This document shows, in pieces, positions 5,499-7,799 of a DNA stretch of 7,799 bases. The notes below the pieces were generated by a model. It ran no database searches. It was given only the letters and a program-made list of their open reading frames with translations, and was not told the origin of the DNA. Position 1 is the stretch's first letter. The number at the start of each line of letters is the position of its first letter. A program made the position numbers and the translations under genes. Origin of the DNA: Nanobdellota archaeon (GTDB lineage: Archaea; Nanobdellota; Nanobdellia; Pacearchaeales; GW2011-AR1); NCBI GenBank assembly GCA_018830685.1, contig JAHJRR010000060.1:1-7799 (forward strand). Direction: 5' to 3'.

Positions 5499-6587
5499 AT
5501 GATTATAAATTTTAAATGTCCCTCTTTTGCCATCGGAACGCACAGTGGATGGAATGAAAAAAATAATTCTCCAACAACGAGTCTTTCTCTTACAAAGAGA
5601 ATTCCTGTAAAGCTTAGAAAGTCTCCTTATGAAAAAGTTTTTTTTAATACAGATAAAGAAATTTCTTATGTGATTAAATCTACAAAAGGAGATATTAGCG
5701 GATTAAGTAGTGGTGCGGGTTCATCAATAGTTGAATTCCACAAAATATTCTTTAAGATAAAGAGAAATGGTTATCGAAATAAAGGATTCATAAATAAACA
5801 AATTCCAGATAGGGAATTTATCATCAAGGATACTCTCTTTGAAGAAACAGATAATGAAGTTGGGGGTGCAATGAGCGATATAGATGCACAAAGAGAAATT
5901 AAAATTGAAAATGAATTGATTAAAAAAGGTTTTTTAATTCCTCAGAGGATAATTGGACTCTATAAGATAAAAACTCCTTTTGAAAAAGAGGATGCTGTTG
6001 CCATAATCCAGAAAATTGATACTGATTTTAGAGCAGACGAACTTACAATGACTTACCTATTTAATTTATTTTTTGACGTATATGGAAATAAATGTTCTTT
6101 TTCATTAAAAGATAACTCTTTTAATTTCCCACAATATTCTATAAAGAAAGGATTTGAAATTTTTAAAAAACATTACTCAAAATTGTTTTTTGAATTAGCA
6201 AGAAATATTGGAAGTATTTATAGAAAATTTCATGATGAAGGATACTTAAGAGGAATCAGTAATTCTTGGTATGGGAATGAATTAATTTGCGAAGATGGAA
6301 ATATTGGGGTCTGTGATTTAGAAAGCTGTTTTTCAAGAGAAGAAATTAATGATAATGAAATTTTTGAAGAATTAGCAAAAACAGATTATAACCTAGCAAT
6401 AACAGCTTTTTATGATTCTATGAATTGTTTTGAAAACTCGCTTGCTAGCATAGTTGGTTCAAAACTTGTTGAAGGATTTAGAGAAGGTTACAATAGTAAA
6501 GAATATAAAAAGTTAGATATAAATATTATTAAAGATCAAATAAAAAAGTTTATTAAAAACAAGGAGAAGATAATTAAAGATGACTGA
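5499..6587 (+). CDS. Protein-kinase-fold (APH/ePK-like) protein, possibly catalytically atypical
   Basis: A 362-aa protein that I cannot assign to a named family, but its order of motifs is kinase-like. SSGAGSS (about 70-76) resembles a glycine-rich loop. IFFKIKR (83-89) offers the candidate ATP-binding Lys, and the helix AQREIKIENELIKKG (130-144) offers the paired Glu. A hinge-like segment DAVAIIQKID follows. The C-lobe block IYRKFHDEGYLRG...WYGNELICEDGNIGVCDLES (240-276) matches the catalytic and metal-binding loops of small-molecule kinases: Asn260 and Asp273 fit the two metal ligands. The usual catalytic Asp (as in HGD or HRD) appears to be missing, replaced around Gly252-Ile253. It could be a pseudokinase, or do AMP transfer or phosphorylation by another arrangement. 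AAGGAG lies 7 nt before the ATG. It overlaps the methyltransferase gene by 8 nt. No membrane segment is seen; the C-terminus is Lys-rich. Confidence 0.65.
   Translation: MIINFKCPSFAIGTHSGWNEKNNSPTTSLSLTKRIPVKLRKSPYEKVFFNTDKEISYVIKSTKGDISGLSSGAGSSIVEFHKIFFKIKRNGYRNKGFINKQIPDREFIIKDTLFEETDNEVGGAMSDIDAQREIKIENELIKKGFLIPQRIIGLYKIKTPFEKEDAVAIIQKIDTDFRADELTMTYLFNLFFDVYGNKCSFSLKDNSFNFPQYSIKKGFEIFKKHYSKLFFELARNIGSIYRKFHDEGYLRGISNSWYGNELICEDGNIGVCDLESCFSREEINDNEIFEELAKTDYNLAITAFYDSMNCFENSLASIVGSKLVEGFREGYNSKEYKKLDINIIKDQIKKFIKNKEKIIKDD
6561..6566 (+). promoter_or_regulatory. Ribosome-binding site AAGGAG for the methyltransferase gene
   Basis: AAGGAG lies inside the end of the kinase-fold gene, 13 nt before the ATG at 6580. 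The spacing is longer than ideal, so initiation may depend mainly on the 8-nt overlap with the upstream gene. Confidence 0.4.
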
Positions 6588-7173
6588 AGAAAAAATGTTT
6601 TTTGAGGAAAAAGTATTTTCTAGAGAAGATTATGAATTTATTTTTGAAGCAGATAAAGAATTAATTGAAGAAATATTAAAAAACAAGAAATCAGGGAAAA
6701 TTCTTGATTTAGGTTGTGGGGAGGCTGGAATTTCATTATTATTAGCTAAAAAAGGCTTTGAGGTTACTTGTATAGACATTTCAAAAACTGCAATTAATAA
6801 TATTAAAAAAGAAGCAAAGAAAAGAGGGGTAAAAATAAATGCCTTAGTTGAAGATTTAGAAAAATTTGAAATTGAAGAAGATTATGACATCATTATTGGG
6901 ACTGGAATTTTTCATTTTCTTCTGGAAGAAAATTCCTTAAAATTGATAGATAATGTCAAGAAACATACGAAAGAGCATGGCTTAAATGTCTTTGAGGTAT
7001 TTTTACAAGGAGATCCTTCTCAAGAAGAAGATTCAGAAGGTTATTATTTTAAACCGAATGAATTAAAAGACTTGTATTATAACTGGGATATTTTAGATTA
7101 TGAAGAGTATGAAGACTATAACGAAGAAGAGGAACAAACAAACAAAATTGCTTATTTAATTGCTAAAAAATAA
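6580..7173 (+). CDS. Class I SAM-dependent methyltransferase (TehB-like)
   Basis: A 197-aa cytoplasmic methyltransferase. Motif I, ILDLGCGEAG, is at 41-50, followed by the SAM-ribose-binding acidic residue Asp66 in VTCIDIS. EDYDIIIGTGIFHFL is the strand and loop that normally carry the catalytic region of the fold. The size, the short core and the LDLGCG..GI...LA..GF.V..(I/V)D pattern resemble TehB-like and related small-molecule methyltransferases more than RNA or protein enzymes. The C-terminus is unusually acidic (EEYEDYNEEEEQ, about 172-186), which might bind a cationic polyamine; that is a guess. As last gene of the operon, overlapping the kinase-fold gene by 8 nt, it may N-methylate the aminopropylated product. 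Its substrate cannot be read from the sequence. Confidence 0.85.
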   Translation: MTEEKMFFEEKVFSREDYEFIFEADKELIEEILKNKKSGKILDLGCGEAGISLLLAKKGFEVTCIDISKTAINNIKKEAKKRGVKINALVEDLEKFEIEEDYDIIIGTGIFHFLLEENSLKLIDNVKKHTKEHGLNVFEVFLQGDPSQEEDSEGYYFKPNELKDLYYNWDILDYEEYEDYNEEEEQTNKIAYLIAKK

Positions 7174-7177
7174 ATTT

Positions 7178-7196
7178 CTTCTTTTAGAAAAAGAAG
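7178..7196 (+). terminator. Stem-loop 4 bp after the operon's last stop codon
   Basis: CTTCTTTT-AGA-AAAAGAAG is a perfect 8-bp stem with a 3-nt loop that begins just after the methyltransferase stop. It has T-rich arms but no following T run. It may mark or protect the 3' end of the operon transcript. Confidence 0.5.
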
Positions 7197-7232
7197 TAAA
7201 AACGAGTCTGCCCCCTCAAGATTATTTCTATC

Positions 7233-7253
7233 TTCTTTTTTAGGAAAAAAGAA
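7233..7253 (+). terminator. Second stem-loop with T6 tract
   Basis: TTCTTTTTT-AGG-AAAAAAGAA is a perfect 9-bp stem with a 3-nt loop. The six-T run in the left arm is a typical archaeal termination signal for the plus-strand operon. It closely resembles the hairpin at 7178-7196, so the two may be a duplicated element. Confidence 0.5.
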
Positions 7254-7475
7254 ACAAAAAAAAGCGTGCATGCCCTAAAAGATAGTCTTCTACGAAGATA
7301 ATTTATAGAATAAAACTAACTCTGCGAGATTTTTTGTTTCACTTCGTTCCAGAAAACCGTTTGCAACTATCTCTTGGTCTCCACTTTGTTCCGACAGACA
7401 TAACAATGATTTAAACTCCGCTCCATTGCATTACGCTACATCTTCCGTTTCACTTTAGGGAAATTTTTTCTTTTC

Positions 7476-7483
7476 AAAAAAAA
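7476..7483 (-). terminator. T8 tract at the end of the HEYFGHG fragment
   Basis: Eight consecutive T residues on the minus strand at the very end of the reading frame, a plausible oligo-T terminator for leftward transcription entering from the right edge. Confidence 0.4.
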
Positions 7484-7523
7484 CTTACGAAGTCATTCCA
7501 ACTGCGTCTCCACCCCACTAGTG

Positions 7524-7541
7524 CTTTCAATAAATTGAAAG
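7524..7541. repeat. Palindrome CTTTCAAT-AA-ATTGAAAG
   Basis: A perfect 8-bp inverted repeat with a 2-nt centre, in the HEYFGHG fragment at the suspected right boundary of the cassette. Its TGAAAG half also occurs in both hairpins at the left boundary (1671-1708). It could be a recombination or integration site, or chance in A+T-rich coding DNA. Confidence 0.45.
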
Positions 7542-7799
7542 TATCTAAATCGCGATGTTCTAGTTTTTGGAATGTTCTGTTTCCCTGCCTGAATTCTTGC
7601 AGTTCTTTTAATGTAAATTGTTTATCTTGGAATTTCTGTTTTTCTTCATCAAGCAAGCTTTTTTCTAAGTCAACTAATTTAATTCCTGTTAATGATTGTT
7701 CACAGTATAAACCGTGTCCGAAGTATTCGTGAAATAAACTAAGAGTATTATCCTCTTGAACAACTGCTGTTTGGTTTCTTGGAAGATAAATTCCTGTAG

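Larger units (their letters stand above)
7174..7473. other. 300-bp non-coding region with hairpins and degenerate repeats
   Basis: No convincing coding frame, tRNA or rRNA was seen. The region holds two hairpins (7178-7196 and 7233-7253) and then a segment (about 7320-7460) that is less A+T-rich than the operon. On the minus strand that segment repeats short motifs of the form GGAAC(A/G)AAGTG(A/G)A and GGAGCGGAGT, with no long open frame. It may be decayed coding sequence or a non-coding RNA. It separates the convergent ends of the operon and the right-hand minus-strand fragment. Confidence 0.6.
7474..7797 (-). pseudogene. HEYFGHG zinc-protease-like fragment, 5' end outside the window
   Basis: An open frame enters from the right edge and ends at TGA 7476-7474, giving 107 visible residues. 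The translation reads like a real protein: TGIYLPRNQTAVVQEDNTLSLFHEYFGHGLYCEQSLTG is followed by a charged helical region. The HEYFGH motif resembles the HExxGH metal-binding helix of some zinc metallopeptidases (for example DUF885-like proteins with HExxPGH). In such proteins a downstream EG-A-x-E helix provides the Glu ligand, and no such helix is present before the stop. The last 15 residues or so (LVGWRRSWNDFVSFF) look like read-through into foreign sequence. The matching C-terminal part appears to be the frame at 916-1689, so this is probably the N-terminal piece of a gene split by the cassette. An intact short protein cannot be excluded. Confidence 0.65.

Noticed and set aside
7174..7473. 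tRNA or other known structured RNA gene
   Set aside because: No cloverleaf pattern, T-loop GTTC box with matching acceptor stem, or other known RNA signature could be found by eye.
7524..7541. CRISPR repeat, because many archaeal repeats end in ATTGAAAG
   Set aside because: Only one copy, inside a reading frame, with no spacer-repeat periodicity or cas gene in the window.
7535..7732. Plus-strand 65-codon frame at the right end
   Set aside because: Ser/Cys/Phe-rich translation antisense to the HEYFGHG fragment, which has a recognisable motif.

Overview
The window looks archaeal, most likely from an AT-rich, small-genome DPANN-type lineage (Pacearchaeota, Woesearchaeota and relatives); the lineage is an inference. 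Supporting signs are the very high A+T content, two divergent genes that each have a TATA-like box about 26 nt before the start codon (leaderless transcripts), oligo-T tracts after operons, a class-1B SpeD and a Lrp/AsnC-family regulator.

Layout. Positions 1-866 (minus strand) hold small unrecognised genes: a 105-aa protein, a 108-aa protein, and the start of a paralogue of the 105-aa protein. The two paralogues share an exact 30-bp direct repeat over their ribosome-binding sites. Positions 916-1689 (minus) hold a nucleotidyltransferase-domain reading frame without a credible start codon. Positions 1788-2786 (minus) hold a regulator built from two fused Lrp-like halves. A 75-bp divergent promoter follows. 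Positions 2862-7173 (plus) hold a compact six-gene operon: speD, speE, a divergent second SpeD-family gene, a radical SAM/SPASM-like enzyme, a kinase-fold protein that appears to lack the usual catalytic Asp, and a small SAM methyltransferase. Positions 7174-7473 appear non-coding, with short hairpins and T tracts. Positions 7474-7799 (minus) hold the end of a reading frame with a HEYFGHG zinc-protease-like motif.

How the genes may work together. SpeD and SpeE make decarboxylated SAM and transfer its aminopropyl group to an amine. The other four genes are translationally coupled or nearly abutting, so the operon probably makes or uses a modified polyamine or an aminopropylated product rather than plain spermidine. 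The divergent Lrp-like protein is the natural candidate regulator.

The most striking structural point is that the flanking minus-strand fragments look like two halves of one gene. The right fragment carries the HExxGH motif. The left fragment carries a YELFAIWTE motif, of the kind that supplies the third (Glu) zinc ligand, followed by the nucleotidyltransferase domain. The two can be joined in frame at a short shared sequence. The regulator plus operon may therefore be a roughly 5.8-kb cassette that interrupted a resident gene. No recombinase is visible in the cassette.
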